Shown piece after piece: positions 35,208-44,241 of a stretch of 64,000 bases of DNA (position 1 is its first letter; every line of letters begins with the position of its first letter). The notes under the pieces are model-generated. The model worked only from the letters and a program-made list of their open reading frames with translations, was not told the origin of the DNA and did not search any database. The DNA comes from Actinomadura graeca. Its GTDB lineage: Bacteria; Actinomycetota; Actinomycetes; Streptosporangiales; Streptosporangiaceae. The stretch spans positions 7,502,001-7,566,000 of the forward strand of contig NZ_CP059572.1 in NCBI RefSeq assembly GCF_019175365.1. Reading direction: 5' to 3'. The translations under genes were made by a program, and so were the position numbers.

Positions 35208-36023
35208 GTGTCCAGACGGACCACGCGTTGGGCCCTGGGCGCCGGCCTGGCCGCCCTGTCACTGACCGCGTCGGCGTGCGGCGGGGACGAGGGCGCCACG
35301 GTGCAGGGCGTCAAGCTCGTCGAGAAGGGCAGGCTCACGTCCTGCACGCACCTGCCGTACCCGCCGTTCCAGGTGGAGCGGGGCGGCAAGGTCGTCGGCC
35401 TCGACGTCGACCTGGTCGACCTGGTCGCGAAGAAGCTGGGCGTCACGCAGAAGGTCGTCGACACCCAGTTCGAGACGATGAAGACGGGCGCGGCGCTGAA
35501 CGCCGGCAAATGCGACATCGTGATGGGCGGCATGACGATCACCCCCGAGCGCACGACGTTCATGGACGTGTCGCGGCCCTACTTCGACGCCACCCAGGCG
35601 CTGCTGGCGAAGAAGGGCAGCGGGATCACCTCCCTCGACGACGTGAAGTCCAGGAAGCTCAAGCTCGGCTCCCAGGCCGGGACGACCGGGGAGGACTACG
35701 TCAAGGGCAAGGGCCTCGACCCGGCGTCCTTCGACAACTCCAACGCCGAGCTGGACGGCCTGCGCACCGGCCAGGTCAAGGTGATCGTGCAGGACTACCC
35801 GGTCGTCAAGGGCTGGCTGAAGGACCCGGCGAACACCGGCTACGAGATCGTCGCCAACCTCAACACCGGCGAGCAATACGGCTTCTGGATCCGCAAGGGC
35901 CACAACCCGCGGCTCGTCCAGCTCACCGACCAGGCCATCGCGCAGGCGAGGGCCGACGGCACCTACAAGAAGATCTACGAAAAATGGATCGGCCCGATGC
36001 CGGCACCGGGCCGCCCGTCGTGA
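35208..36023 (+). CDS. ABC transporter substrate-binding lipoprotein, polar amino acids
   Basis: 271 residues from GTG 35208, preceded by GGAGGAG. A lipoprotein signal peptide ends LSLTASAC, with Cys as the anchoring residue, on the outer face of the membrane. The mature part is a bacterial type-3 binding protein: [33 protein letters not shown] in two pieces, [34 protein letters not shown] and [10 protein letters not shown]. The set matches the glutamine/glutamate/cystine group. Coupled by overlap to the permease and ATPase genes. Confidence 0.92.
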   Translation: MSRRTTRWALGAGLAALSLTASACGGDEGATVQGVKLVEKGRLTSCTHLPYPPFQVERGGKVVGLDVDLVDLVAKKLGVTQKVVDTQFETMKTGAALNAGKCDIVMGGMTITPERTTFMDVSRPYFDATQALLAKKGSGITSLDDVKSRKLKLGSQAGTTGEDYVKGKGLDPASFDNSNAELDGLRTGQVKVIVQDYPVVKGWLKDPANTGYEIVANLNTGEQYGFWIRKGHNPRLVQLTDQAIAQARADGTYKKIYEKWIGPMPAPGRPS

Positions 36024-36850
36024 CGGCGGAGTCCGCGCAGGCGGCGCCACCGGCGGGGATGTCCCGCCGGCGCCGCCGGCGGCTCTCGCTGGGCGCGCAG
36101 TACGCGCTGTTCGCCGCCGTCGTGCTGGCCGTCGTGCTGCTGGCGGACTGGCCGACGCTGCGGCTCAACTTCGCCAACTGGGGCGTCGCCAAGGAGCTGT
36201 TCCCCGACATCATCACGGTCGGGCTGCGCAACACCGCCGTCTACACCGCGGTCGGCTTCGGGCTCGGGCTGGCCGGCGGCCTGGTCGTCGCGCTGATGCG
36301 GCTGTCGTCGGCGCCGCCGTACCGGTGGTTCGCGACCGCCTACATCGAGACGTTCCGCGGCCTGCCGCTGCTGCTGATCTTCATCTTCGTGGGCGTCGGC
36401 GTGCCGCTGGCCTTCCCCGGGACGACCATCCCCGGCGGCGCCGTCGGGCAGGCCGGCCTCGCGCTCGGGCTGGCCGCCGCGGCGTACATGGCCGAGACGA
36501 TCCGGGCCGGGATCCAGGCCGTCCCGAGGGGGCAGATGGAGGCCGCGCGGTCGCTCGGCATGTCGCACGGCCGGGCGATGCGGTCGGTCATCCTGCCGCA
36601 GGCGTTCCGGATCATCGTCCCGCCGCTCACCAACGAGCTGGTGCTGCTGTGCAAGGACTCCTCGCTGGTGCTGTTCCTCGGCATCACGCTGGAGCAGCGG
36701 GAGCTCACCAAGTTCGGCCGCGACCTGGCCGGGCAGGAGGGCAACACCACCCCGATCATCGTGGCGGGCATCTGCTACCTGATCATCACGATCCCGCTGA
36801 GCCTGCTGGCCCGGCGGCTGGAGGCGCGCCAGCGCAGGGGGCAGCGATGA
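36020..36850 (+). CDS. Amino acid ABC transporter permease
   Basis: 276-residue integral membrane subunit. GTG 36020 overlaps the TGA of the binding-protein gene (GTGA). A charged N-terminus precedes five or six hydrophobic segments. The HisM/GlnP signatures are visible: [33 protein letters not shown] and the ATPase-contact EAA loop [21 protein letters not shown] later start at ATG 36059 would remove 13 residues and cannot be excluded. One permease gene is enough if it forms a homodimer. Confidence 0.93.
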   Translation: MTAESAQAAPPAGMSRRRRRRLSLGAQYALFAAVVLAVVLLADWPTLRLNFANWGVAKELFPDIITVGLRNTAVYTAVGFGLGLAGGLVVALMRLSSAPPYRWFATAYIETFRGLPLLLIFIFVGVGVPLAFPGTTIPGGAVGQAGLALGLAAAAYMAETIRAGIQAVPRGQMEAARSLGMSHGRAMRSVILPQAFRIIVPPLTNELVLLCKDSSLVLFLGITLEQRELTKFGRDLAGQEGNTTPIIVAGICYLIITIPLSLLARRLEARQRRGQR

Positions 36851-37650
36851 CCGGTCCCGGCATGCCCGCGGCGGCCGCCGGCGGCGGCCGCGCCATCGAG
36901 ATCCGCGGGCTCCGCAAGTCGTTCGGGGCGAACGAGGTGCTCCGCGGCATCGACTTCCACGTGGAGCGCGGCGAGGTGGTGTGCGTCATCGGCCCGTCCG
37001 GCTCGGGCAAGTCGACGCTGCTGCGCTGCGTCAACCTGCTGGAGGAGCCGGACGCGGGGACCGTCCGCGTCGCGGGCGCCGAGGTGACCGGCCCCGAGGT
37101 CGACATCGACGCGGTCCGCCGCCGGATCGGCATGGTGTTCCAGTCGTTCAACCTGTTCCCGCACCTGACCGCCCTCGGCAACGTCGCGCTCGCCCAGCGC
37201 AAGGTGCTGCGCCGGGGCCGCGCCGAGGCCGAGCGAATCGCCCGCGAGAACCTCGACCGGGTCGGGCTCGCCGACAAGGTCGGCGCCTATCCCGCGCAGC
37301 TGTCCGGAGGGCAGCAGCAGCGGGTGGCGATGGCGCGGGCGCTCGCGATGGGACCCGAGGTGATGCTGTTCGACGAGCCGACGTCCGCGCTGGACCCCGA
37401 GCTGGTCGGCGACGTCCTCGGCGTGATGCGGGCCCTGGCCGAGGAGGGGATGACCATGCTCGTGGTCACCCATGAGATGGGCTTCGCCCGCGAGGTCGCC
37501 GACCGGGTGGTGTTCATGGACGGCGGCGTGGTCGTCGAGGAGGGGCCGGCCGCCCGCATGATCACCGACCCCGGTCAGGGGCGGACGCGCGCGTTCCTGT
37601 CCCGGGTCCTGGATCCCGCCGCCACCCGGGTCGGGGATGGTGAGGGGTGA
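36847..37650 (+). CDS. Amino acid ABC transporter ATPase
   Basis: 267 residues, ATG 36847 overlapping the permease stop by 4 bp. Walker [15 protein letters not shown]-loop [10 protein letters not shown], signature [16 protein letters not shown], Walker [16 protein letters not shown] and the switch His in VVTHEMGFA are all present. This is the GlnQ/HisP branch. It powers uptake of a polar amino acid, and since glnA2 and glnE lie just downstream, glutamine or glutamate is an appealing but unproven substrate. Confidence 0.94.
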   Translation: MTGPGMPAAAAGGGRAIEIRGLRKSFGANEVLRGIDFHVERGEVVCVIGPSGSGKSTLLRCVNLLEEPDAGTVRVAGAEVTGPEVDIDAVRRRIGMVFQSFNLFPHLTALGNVALAQRKVLRRGRAEAERIARENLDRVGLADKVGAYPAQLSGGQQQRVAMARALAMGPEVMLFDEPTSALDPELVGDVLGVMRALAEEGMTMLVVTHEMGFAREVADRVVFMDGGVVVEEGPAARMITDPGQGRTRAFLSRVLDPAATRVGDGEG

Positions 37651-37686
37651 GTCGTCGGATATGTTCCGGTCAAGAGGAGCCCTCGC

Positions 37687-37702
37687 GTAACGTCGCGGTA
37701 AC
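37687..37702 (+). promoter_or_regulatory. Half GlnR-box-like motif upstream of glnA2
   Basis: GTAAC-N6-GTAAC (37687-37691 and 37698-37702) has the spacing of half of an actinobacterial GlnR box (GTnAC-N6-GAAAC), with the second element imperfect. It lies about 78 bp ahead of the glnA2 start. Much weaker than the site in front of glnA1. Confidence 0.35.
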
Positions 37703-37779
37703 AGCCGACGGGCATACTGCAGGGTAGCCGGTCCAGGAGCCGTCTCCGGGCCGGCCGGGCACCATCGAGGGAGAGGGCA

Positions 37780-39141
37780 GTGGACCGACAGCAGGAGTTC
37801 GTGCTCCGCACGCTGGAGGAGCGCGACATCCGCTTCATCCGGCTGTGGTTCACCGACGTGCTCGGGTTCCTGAAGTCGGTGGCGGTCGCGCCCGCCGAGC
37901 TCGAAGGGGCCTTCGGGGAGGGCATCGGCTTCGACGGCTCGGCGATCGAGGGCTTCGCGCGCGTCTACGAGGCCGACATGATCGCCAAGCCGGACCCGTC
38001 CACGTTCCAGGTGCTGCCCTGGCGGTCGGAGTCGCCCGGCGTGGGCCGGATGTTCTGCGACATCCTCATGCCGGACGGGACGCCGAGCTTCGCCGACCCC
38101 CGCTACGTCCTCAAGCGGGCGCTGGCCCGCGCCGCCGACCTCGGCTTCACCTTCTACACCCACCCCGAGATCGAGTTCTTCCTGCTCAACGACCGTCCCG
38201 AGGACGGCGGCGAGCCCGAGCCCGCCGACGCGGGCGGGTACTTCGACCACACCCCGCACAGCGCCGCGCACGACTTCCGGCGCAACGCGATCACGATGCT
38301 GGAGGCCATGGGCATCTCGGTGGAGTACAGCCACCACGAGGGCGCCCCGGGCCAGCAGGAGATCGACCTGCGCTACGCCGACGCGCTCACCACCGCCGAC
38401 AACATCATGACGTTCCGGCTCGTGATGAAGGAGGTGGCGCTGGAGCAGGGCGTGTTCGCCTCGTTCATGCCGAAGCCCTTCACCGAGCACCCCGGCTCGG
38501 GCATGCACACCCACATGTCGCTGTTCGAGGGCGACCGCAACGCCTTCTACGAGCCGGGCGCGGAGTTCAAGCTGTCCAAGGCCGGGCGCGCGTTCATCGC
38601 GGGGCTGCTGCGGCACTCCGCCGAGATCACCGCCGTGTGCAACCAGTGGGTGAACTCCTACAAGCGCCTGTGGGGCAACGTCGGGTCGGCCGCGGGCGCC
38701 GGGGGAGAGGCCCCGTCCTACATCTGCTGGGGGCACAACAACCGGTCCGCGCTCGTCCGGGTGCCGATGTACAAGCCCCACAAGGGCCACTCGACCCGCA
38801 TCGAGTTCCGTTCCCTGGACACCGCCGCCAACCCCTACCTGGCGTTCGCGGCGATTCTCGGCGCCGGGCTGAAGGGCATCGAGGAGGGCTACGAGCTGCC
38901 CCCGGGCGCCGAGGACGACGTGTGGGCGCTCACGGTCGCCGAGCGGCGCGCCCTCGGCATCGAGCCGCTCCCGCAGAACCTGGACGAGGCGATCCGGGCG
39001 ATGGAGCGCAGCGAGCTGGTCGCCGACGTCCTCGGCGAGCACGTCTTCGACTTCTTCCTGCGCAACAAGCGCCAGGAGTGGGAGGAGTACCGGCGCGAGG
39101 TGACGGCGTTCGAGCGCAAGCGGCTCCTGGCCGTCCTGTAG
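37780..39141 (+). CDS. glnA2: Glutamine synthetase-like GlnA2
   Basis: 453 residues from GTG 37780. Opening MDRQQEFVLRTLEERDIRFI, then RLWFTDVLGFLKSVAVAP, matches GlnA2 of mycobacteria and Streptomyces rather than GlnA1. Catalytic motifs: GIGFDGSAIEGFARV (Asp loop), FTFYTHPEIEFFLLN, GSGMHTHMSLFEG and KPHKGHSTRIEFRSLDTAAN. In some actinomycetes GlnA2-type enzymes add glutamate to polyamines, so glutamine synthesis should not be assumed. The Tyr-adenylation segment of GlnA1 (NLYELPP-like) is here GYELPPGAEDDVWAL. It is followed by glnE after 34 bp. Confidence 0.92.
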   Translation: MDRQQEFVLRTLEERDIRFIRLWFTDVLGFLKSVAVAPAELEGAFGEGIGFDGSAIEGFARVYEADMIAKPDPSTFQVLPWRSESPGVGRMFCDILMPDGTPSFADPRYVLKRALARAADLGFTFYTHPEIEFFLLNDRPEDGGEPEPADAGGYFDHTPHSAAHDFRRNAITMLEAMGISVEYSHHEGAPGQQEIDLRYADALTTADNIMTFRLVMKEVALEQGVFASFMPKPFTEHPGSGMHTHMSLFEGDRNAFYEPGAEFKLSKAGRAFIAGLLRHSAEITAVCNQWVNSYKRLWGNVGSAAGAGGEAPSYICWGHNNRSALVRVPMYKPHKGHSTRIEFRSLDTAANPYLAFAAILGAGLKGIEEGYELPPGAEDDVWALTVAERRALGIEPLPQNLDEAIRAMERSELVADVLGEHVFDFFLRNKRQEWEEYRREVTAFERKRLLAVL

Positions 39142-39175
39142 GTGCCGGGGGCGCCGCCGGATTACGGTTGAGGCC

Positions 39176-42100
39176 GTGAGCGAGCCATGGACCGACCGCC
39201 GTCCCTCCCTGACCGGGCGCCTGGCGAGGCTGGGATTCACCGACGCCGGGCGCGCCGGGCGGCTGATCCTGGAGGCCGAGGGCGCCGCCGGCGCCGCCCT
39301 CGGCCCCGACCTGCTGGAGGCGCTCGGCGCCACCGCCGACCCCGACCTCGCCCTCGACGGGCTGCTGCGGCTCCTCACGGCGGCGGCCGAGCGGGGCGAG
39401 GACGGCCCGCTGCGGACCGCGCTCGGCGCCGAGCCCGGCACCCGGGAGCGGCTGACCACGGTCCTCGGGGTGAGCGCCGCGCTCGCCGACCACCTCGTCC
39501 GGCATCCGGGGGACTGGCGGGTCCTGCGCGACGATGGATCGCTCCAGGACGGGCCGCCCGCCCGGCGGCCCGCCGCGGCGGAGCTGCGCGCGGACCTGCT
39601 GGAGGCGGTCGGCGCCGATCCCGGCGCGGACGACCCGGTCGCCGCCCGCCCGGGCCCGGAGACGCTCACCGCGCTGCGCGCCGCCTACCGGCGCCGGGTG
39701 CTGGACCTGGCCGGCCGCGACCTGATCGGCAACGCCGACGTCGCGGACGTGGCCGCCGAGCTGGCCGACCTCGCCGCCGCCGCGCTGGAGGCCGGGCTCG
39801 CCGTCGCCCGCGCCGAGGTCCCCGGGCACGGCCGGTGCCGGCTCGCGGTGATCGGGATGGGCAAGTGCGGCGGCCGGGAGCTCAACTACGTCTCCGACGT
39901 CGATGTGATCTTCGTGGCGGAGGCCCGCGAGGACGCCGGCGGCGCCGGTGGGGAGGACGCCGCCCTGCGCGAGGCGACCCGGCTGGCATCGGCGATGATG
40001 CGGGCCTGCTCGTCCAGCACGGCGGAGGGCGCGCTGTGGGAGGTGGACGCGGCGCTGCGCCCCGAGGGCCGGTCGGGGCCGCTCGTGCGCACCCTCGCCA
40101 GCCACCGCGCCTACTACGACCGCTGGGCCGAGACCTGGGAGTTCCAGGCGCTGCTGAAGGCCCGGCCCGTCGCGGGGGACGCCGGGCTCGGCGCCCGCTA
40201 CATGGACGCGATCGTCCCGCTCGTGTGGAAGGCCGCCGAGGGCGAGGGCTTCGTCGAGGACGTCCAGGCCATGCGGCGCCGGGTCGAGGCCGACCTCAAC
40301 CAGCGGACCGCCGAGGCCGAGCGGCAGCTCAAGCTCGGTCCCGGCGGGCTGCGCGACGTCGAGTTCGCGGTGCAGCTGCTCCAGCTCGTCCACGGCCGCG
40401 CCGACGAGGGGCTGCGCAGCCGGGCGACCCTGGACGCGCTGTCAGAGCTGTCGCGGGGCGGCTACGTCGGACGCGACGACGCGGCGGCGCTGGCGTCGGC
40501 GTACCGGTTCCTGCGGCGCGTCGAGCACCTCGTCCAGCTGCGCGGGCTGCGCCGCACCCACCTCGTGCCCGGCGACGAGGCCGGGCTGCGCCGCCTCGGG
40601 CGCGCGCTCGGCCTGCGCACCGACCCCGTCGGCGAGTTCACCGCGCTGTGGCGGCGGCACGCCCGGGAGGTCCGCCGGATCCACGAGAAGCTGTTCTACC
40701 GGCCGCTGCTGCGCGCCGTCGCCCGGCTGCCCGGGGAGGAGTCGCGGCTCACGCCCGAGGCCGCCCGCGCCCGGCTGGAGGCGCTCGGCTACGCCGACCC
40801 GGCGGGCGCGCTCCGGCACATCGAGGCGCTCACCGCGGGGGTGTCGCGGCGGGCCGCGATCCAGCGGACGCTGCTGCCGGTCATGCTCGGCTGGTTCGCC
40901 GACGCGCCCGACCCCGACGCCGGGCTGCTCGGGTTCCGGCAGGTCAGCGACGCCCTCGGGACCACCCCGTGGTACCTGCGGCTGCTGCGGGACGAGGTGA
41001 CGGTGGCCGAGCGGATGGCGTGTGTGCTCGCCTCCAGCCGCTACGCCACCGACCTGCTGCTGCGCGCGCCGGAGGCGGTCGCGATGCTCGGCAGCACCAC
41101 CGGCCTGGCGCCCCGCCCGGCGGAGGCGCTGCGCTCGGAGGCCCTCGCCGCCGTCCGCCGCCACGTGCCCGCCGGGGCCGCCGCGCCCCGCGTCCCCGCC
41201 CCGGAGGAGGCGGTCGCGGTGGTGCGGGCGCTGCGCCGCCGGGAGCTGTTCCGGGTGGCGGTCGCCGACCTGCTGGACCTCGCCGACGTCCGGGTGGTGG
41301 GGGAGGCGCTCACCGACATCACCACCGTGACGGTCGAGGCCGCGCTGCGGGCCGCGGAGGGCAAGGTCGAGACGGCGACGGGCGGGCCGCTGCCCACGCG
41401 CGTCGCGGTGGTCGCGATGGGCCGGTTCGGCGGCCACGAGCTCGGCTACGGCAGCGACGCCGACGTCATGTTCGTCCACGACCCGCTGCCCGGCGCGGAC
41501 GAGCGGGCGGCGGGCCGGGCCGCGCACGCCGTCGCCGAGGAGCTGCGGCGGCTGCTGTCGCTGCCCGCCCCCGACCCGCCGCTGGAGATCGACCCGAACC
41601 TGCGCCCCGAGGGGCGGCAGGGGCCGCTCGTCCGCACGCTGTCGTCCTACGCCGCCTACTACGCCCGCTGGTCGGAGCCCTGGGAGGCGCAGGCGCTGCT
41701 GCGCGCCGACCCGCTGATCGGCGATCCCGGGCTGTGCGAGCGGTTCCGCGCGCTGATCGACCCGATCCGCTTCCCCGAGGACGGCGTCGGCGAGGACGCC
41801 GTCCGGCAGATCAGGCGGCTGAAGGCGCGGATGGAGTCCGAGCGGCTGCCGCGCGGGGTGGACCGGCGGCGGCACCTCAAGCTCGGCCCCGGCGGCCTCT
41901 CGGACGTGGAGTGGGTCGCGCAGCTGCTGCAGCTCAGGCACGCCCACGCCGCCCCCGCGCTGCGCACCACCCGCACCCTCGCGGCCCTGGACGCGGCGGT
42001 GGCCGCCGGGCTGCTGGACGAGGACGACGCGGCCGTCCTGGCCGAGGCGTGGCGCCTGGCCACCCGGATCCGCGGGGTGATCACGCTGGTGCGGGGCCGG

Positions 42101-42259
42101 GCGTCCGACCTGCTGCCCACCGACCACCACCGCGAGCGCAGCGCGGTCGGCCAGGTCCTCGGCTACTCCGGGACGGGCGAGCTGCTGGAGGACTACCGCA
42201 GGCACGCCCGCCGCGCCCGCACCGTCGTCGAACGCGTGTTCTACGGCGCGGGCGGGTGA
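39176..42259 (+). CDS. glnE: Bifunctional glutamine synthetase adenylyltransferase/deadenylylase
   Basis: 1027-residue cytoplasmic enzyme with two nucleotidyltransferase halves. Each has the G-G-x-E-L-x-Y-x-S-D-x-D motif: GMGKCGGRELNYVSDVDVIF (about residue 224) and AMGRFGGHELGYGSDADVMF (about residue 746). Each half is followed by an Arg-rich helical segment, ALRPEGRSGPLVRTLASH and NLRPEGRQGPLVRTLSSY. It modifies a tyrosine of GlnA1 (the gene at 55.6 kb retains that site). GTG 39176 is the first in-frame start. Its 3' end overlaps a convergent PAP2 gene by 19 bp. Confidence 0.96.
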   Translation: MSEPWTDRRPSLTGRLARLGFTDAGRAGRLILEAEGAAGAALGPDLLEALGATADPDLALDGLLRLLTAAAERGEDGPLRTALGAEPGTRERLTTVLGVSAALADHLVRHPGDWRVLRDDGSLQDGPPARRPAAAELRADLLEAVGADPGADDPVAARPGPETLTALRAAYRRRVLDLAGRDLIGNADVADVAAELADLAAAALEAGLAVARAEVPGHGRCRLAVIGMGKCGGRELNYVSDVDVIFVAEAREDAGGAGGEDAALREATRLASAMMRACSSSTAEGALWEVDAALRPEGRSGPLVRTLASHRAYYDRWAETWEFQALLKARPVAGDAGLGARYMDAIVPLVWKAAEGEGFVEDVQAMRRRVEADLNQRTAEAERQLKLGPGGLRDVEFAVQLLQLVHGRADEGLRSRATLDALSELSRGGYVGRDDAAALASAYRFLRRVEHLVQLRGLRRTHLVPGDEAGLRRLGRALGLRTDPVGEFTALWRRHAREVRRIHEKLFYRPLLRAVARLPGEESRLTPEAARARLEALGYADPAGALRHIEALTAGVSRRAAIQRTLLPVMLGWFADAPDPDAGLLGFRQVSDALGTTPWYLRLLRDEVTVAERMACVLASSRYATDLLLRAPEAVAMLGSTTGLAPRPAEALRSEALAAVRRHVPAGAAAPRVPAPEEAVAVVRALRRRELFRVAVADLLDLADVRVVGEALTDITTVTVEAALRAAEGKVETATGGPLPTRVAVVAMGRFGGHELGYGSDADVMFVHDPLPGADERAAGRAAHAVAEELRRLLSLPAPDPPLEIDPNLRPEGRQGPLVRTLSSYAAYYARWSEPWEAQALLRADPLIGDPGLCERFRALIDPIRFPEDGVGEDAVRQIRRLKARMESERLPRGVDRRRHLKLGPGGLSDVEWVAQLLQLRHAHAAPALRTTRTLAALDAAVAAGLLDEDDAAVLAEAWRLATRIRGVITLVRGRASDLLPTDHHRERSAVGQVLGYSGTGELLEDYRRHARRARTVVERVFYGAGG

Positions 42260-43038
42260 CCGGGCTGCCTGGCGTGGGCGGCCACGCGGAACGCGCCGCG
42301 GGACAGGGCGAGGCCGCCGGCCAGGGCGAGGCCGCCGCCCGCCGCGTCCAGCAGGAAGTGGTTCGCCGTCCCCATGATCACCACGATGGTCACGGCGGGG
42401 TACAGGGCCGCGAGGACCACGGTCCACCACCGCCGCGCCGCCGCGATGAGCGCCGCGGCGCACCACAGCGACCAGGCGGTGTGCATGGACGGCATCGCGG
42501 CGTACTGGTTGGTGACCGAGGCGCCCGCCCCCGAGTCGTAGATCCCCCAGGTGCCGAAGGCGATCACGGTGTCGGTGAAGCCGGGCAGCATCCTCGGCGG
42601 GGCCAGCGGATAGGCCCAGAACCCGGCGAGGCCCAGCAGCGTCGTGGTGAACAGCAGCGTCCGGTATCCCGCGTAGCGGGCGGGGCGGCGGAGGTAGAGC
42701 CACACCATGACGCCGATCGTCATGGCGAAGTGCATGACCGCGTAGAAGTAGTTCGCTGTGACCGCCAGCGCCGTGTGCGCGGTGAACATCCGGTTCAGGT
42801 CGTACTCGACGTCCAGGTGGAGTGAGGACTCCAGTTCGAGGATCTCGTAGGCCCGGTGCGCCGCCATCGCGTGCTCGGCCGGCACCAGGTTGCGCACCGC
42901 CTGGTAGGCGAGGTAGCAGAGGACCAGCAGCAGGATCTCGGGCCACAGGCGGGGCCTGGACGGGGCAGCACGGCGCCCGCCCGCCGCGCCGCCGGCCACG
43001 CCGCGGCCGGTCCCGGGAAGAGGTGCCGGGCTGGCCAC
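42241..43038 (-). CDS. PAP2-family membrane phosphatase/phosphotransferase, copy 1
   Basis: 265 residues from GTG 43038. Six hydrophobic segments. Active-site motifs: YPLAPPRMLPGFTD, NQYAAMPSMHTAWSLW (PSMH) and TANHFLLDAAGG (H...D), which place it in the PAP2_3 branch close to fungal inositol-phosphotransferases. Actinomycete relatives are thought to act on polyprenyl or phosphatidylinositol-type lipids. GTG 43074 is an alternative start. The next gene upstream, same strand, is a clear paralogue separated by 13 bp, so this is a tandem duplication. Confidence 0.85.
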   Translation of the reverse strand: MASPAPLPGTGRGVAGGAAGGRRAAPSRPRLWPEILLLVLCYLAYQAVRNLVPAEHAMAAHRAYEILELESSLHLDVEYDLNRMFTAHTALAVTANYFYAVMHFAMTIGVMVWLYLRRPARYAGYRTLLFTTTLLGLAGFWAYPLAPPRMLPGFTDTVIAFGTWGIYDSGAGASVTNQYAAMPSMHTAWSLWCAAALIAAARRWWTVVLAALYPAVTIVVIMGTANHFLLDAAGGGLALAGGLALSRGAFRVAAHARQPGHPPAP

Positions 43039-43051
43039 TCTTCCTATCGTG

Positions 43052-44005
43052 TCAAATGCCGGACCCGGACGCACCCCCGGCCGCCGCCGAGTCGGCCCGG
43101 GTCCCGGGCCTGGGGCGTCCCGCGGGCCGTGCGGGACGCTGGTCCGCCCGCTGGGGGAGGCGCTCGGCGATGCCCTGGGCCACCCGGTGCCGGAGCTCCA
43201 GGATCTGCCTGGGGCAGCGCATGTACAGCGCCCAGGAGAGCCCGAGGGACCCGGCGATCAGCGCGATCCCGGCGACCGCGTCCAGGACGTAGTGGTTGGC
43301 GGTGGACAGGATCACGAAGACCGTCGTGGCCGGGTAGAGCACGCCGACGATCTTGGCCCAGCGCTGGGTGGCGAGCCTGACCAGGATGAACCCGCACCAC
43401 AGCGCCCATCCGGCGTGCATGGACGGCATCGCGGCGTACTGGTTGGTGAGGCTGCCCGAGGCGTCGCTGGCGTACAGGCCGAGCGAGTGCAGCGCGGTCA
43501 CCGGGTCGACGAAGCCCTCGCTGTGCAGGAACCGCGGCGGCGCCAGCGGGTAGAGCCAGAAGCCGAGCAGCGCGATCCCGGTGGCGACCATGATCGAGGT
43601 GCGCAGCCACCGGTAGTCCTGCGGCCGGTACCGGTACAGCCACACGACGATCGCGAGCGTCACGATGAAGTGCATCGTGGCGTAGAAGATGTTGGCCGTG
43701 CGCGCCAGCCAGGGCACGCCCAGCAGCGTCTGGTTCAGGCCCAGCTCCACATCGATGCCCAGGAACCGCTCCACCCCGAGGATCTGGTCGGCGTGGGCGA
43801 ACGCCGACGCGGTGCCGTCCTGAACCAGGACGATGCGGGTCAGCGTATAGCCGGTGTAGAAGAGCACGATGAGCATGAGCTCACGCCACACCGGCGGTGC
43901 GGCGAGCACCCTTCGCCGCGTCGTCGCGGCGGTCGTGCGCGGCTCGCCTCGCCGGGCCGGTCCGGCCTGGCCTTGGCGGGCTGCTGGGGGGGCGGTCTGG
44001 GCCAT
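43052..44005 (-). CDS. PAP2-family membrane phosphatase/phosphotransferase, copy 2
   Basis: 317 residues. A basic N-terminus precedes six membrane segments. The motifs parallel those of copy 1: YPLAPPRFLHSEGFVDPV, NQYAAMPSMHAGWALW, and TANHYVLDAVAGIAL. It differs by a longer N-terminal extension and a Pro/Ala-rich C-terminal tail of about 45 residues. PAP2 enzymes of this branch dephosphorylate or transfer lipid-linked phosphate at the outer membrane face. The pair probably shares a promoter and arose by duplication with later divergence. Confidence 0.85.
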   Translation of the reverse strand: MAQTAPPAARQGQAGPARRGEPRTTAATTRRRVLAAPPVWRELMLIVLFYTGYTLTRIVLVQDGTASAFAHADQILGVERFLGIDVELGLNQTLLGVPWLARTANIFYATMHFIVTLAIVVWLYRYRPQDYRWLRTSIMVATGIALLGFWLYPLAPPRFLHSEGFVDPVTALHSLGLYASDASGSLTNQYAAMPSMHAGWALWCGFILVRLATQRWAKIVGVLYPATTVFVILSTANHYVLDAVAGIALIAGSLGLSWALYMRCPRQILELRHRVAQGIAERLPQRADQRPARPAGRPRPGTRADSAAAGGASGSGI

Positions 44006-44214
44006 GCTACCTATCTTTGCCTCGCGGCCCCCTGATTGAGATCACCGCACCGAATGGTCTTCATCTCAGACCTGAGTAGTACAACCCTGATGCGGTGTCC
44101 GGACTTTCGGGGGAGGGGTCCTCAGGGGGATCCCCCCCAAGGGCCGCTCCCCGCGCGGAGCCTATGAAGTTGATCAGGTATCAGCATAGGAGGCGAGGGG
44201 TAGGTCCCGACCGG
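44006..44214. other. Intergenic promoter region, no gene
   Basis: Lies between the divergent PAP2 pair and the TAP hydrolase. It holds a palindrome GGGGGATCCCCC near 44127, a purine-rich GGAGGCGAGGGG near 44188 and no credible ORF. Promoters for both directions are expected here, but none can be fixed with confidence. Confidence 0.4.
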
Positions 44215-44237
44215 CCCCCTGTGAATCGAACAGGGGG
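44215..44237 (+). promoter_or_regulatory. Hairpin masking the ribosome binding site of the TAP hydrolase
   Basis: CCCCCTGT, a 7-nt loop and ACAGGGGG form a perfect 8-bp stem whose 3' arm contains the Shine-Dalgarno sequence AGGGGGA, 4 nt before ATG 44242. When folded, the mRNA would hide the ribosome site. It could be a translational control element or chance; no ligand-binding fold is evident upstream. Confidence 0.5.
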
Positions 44238-44241
44238 ACAT

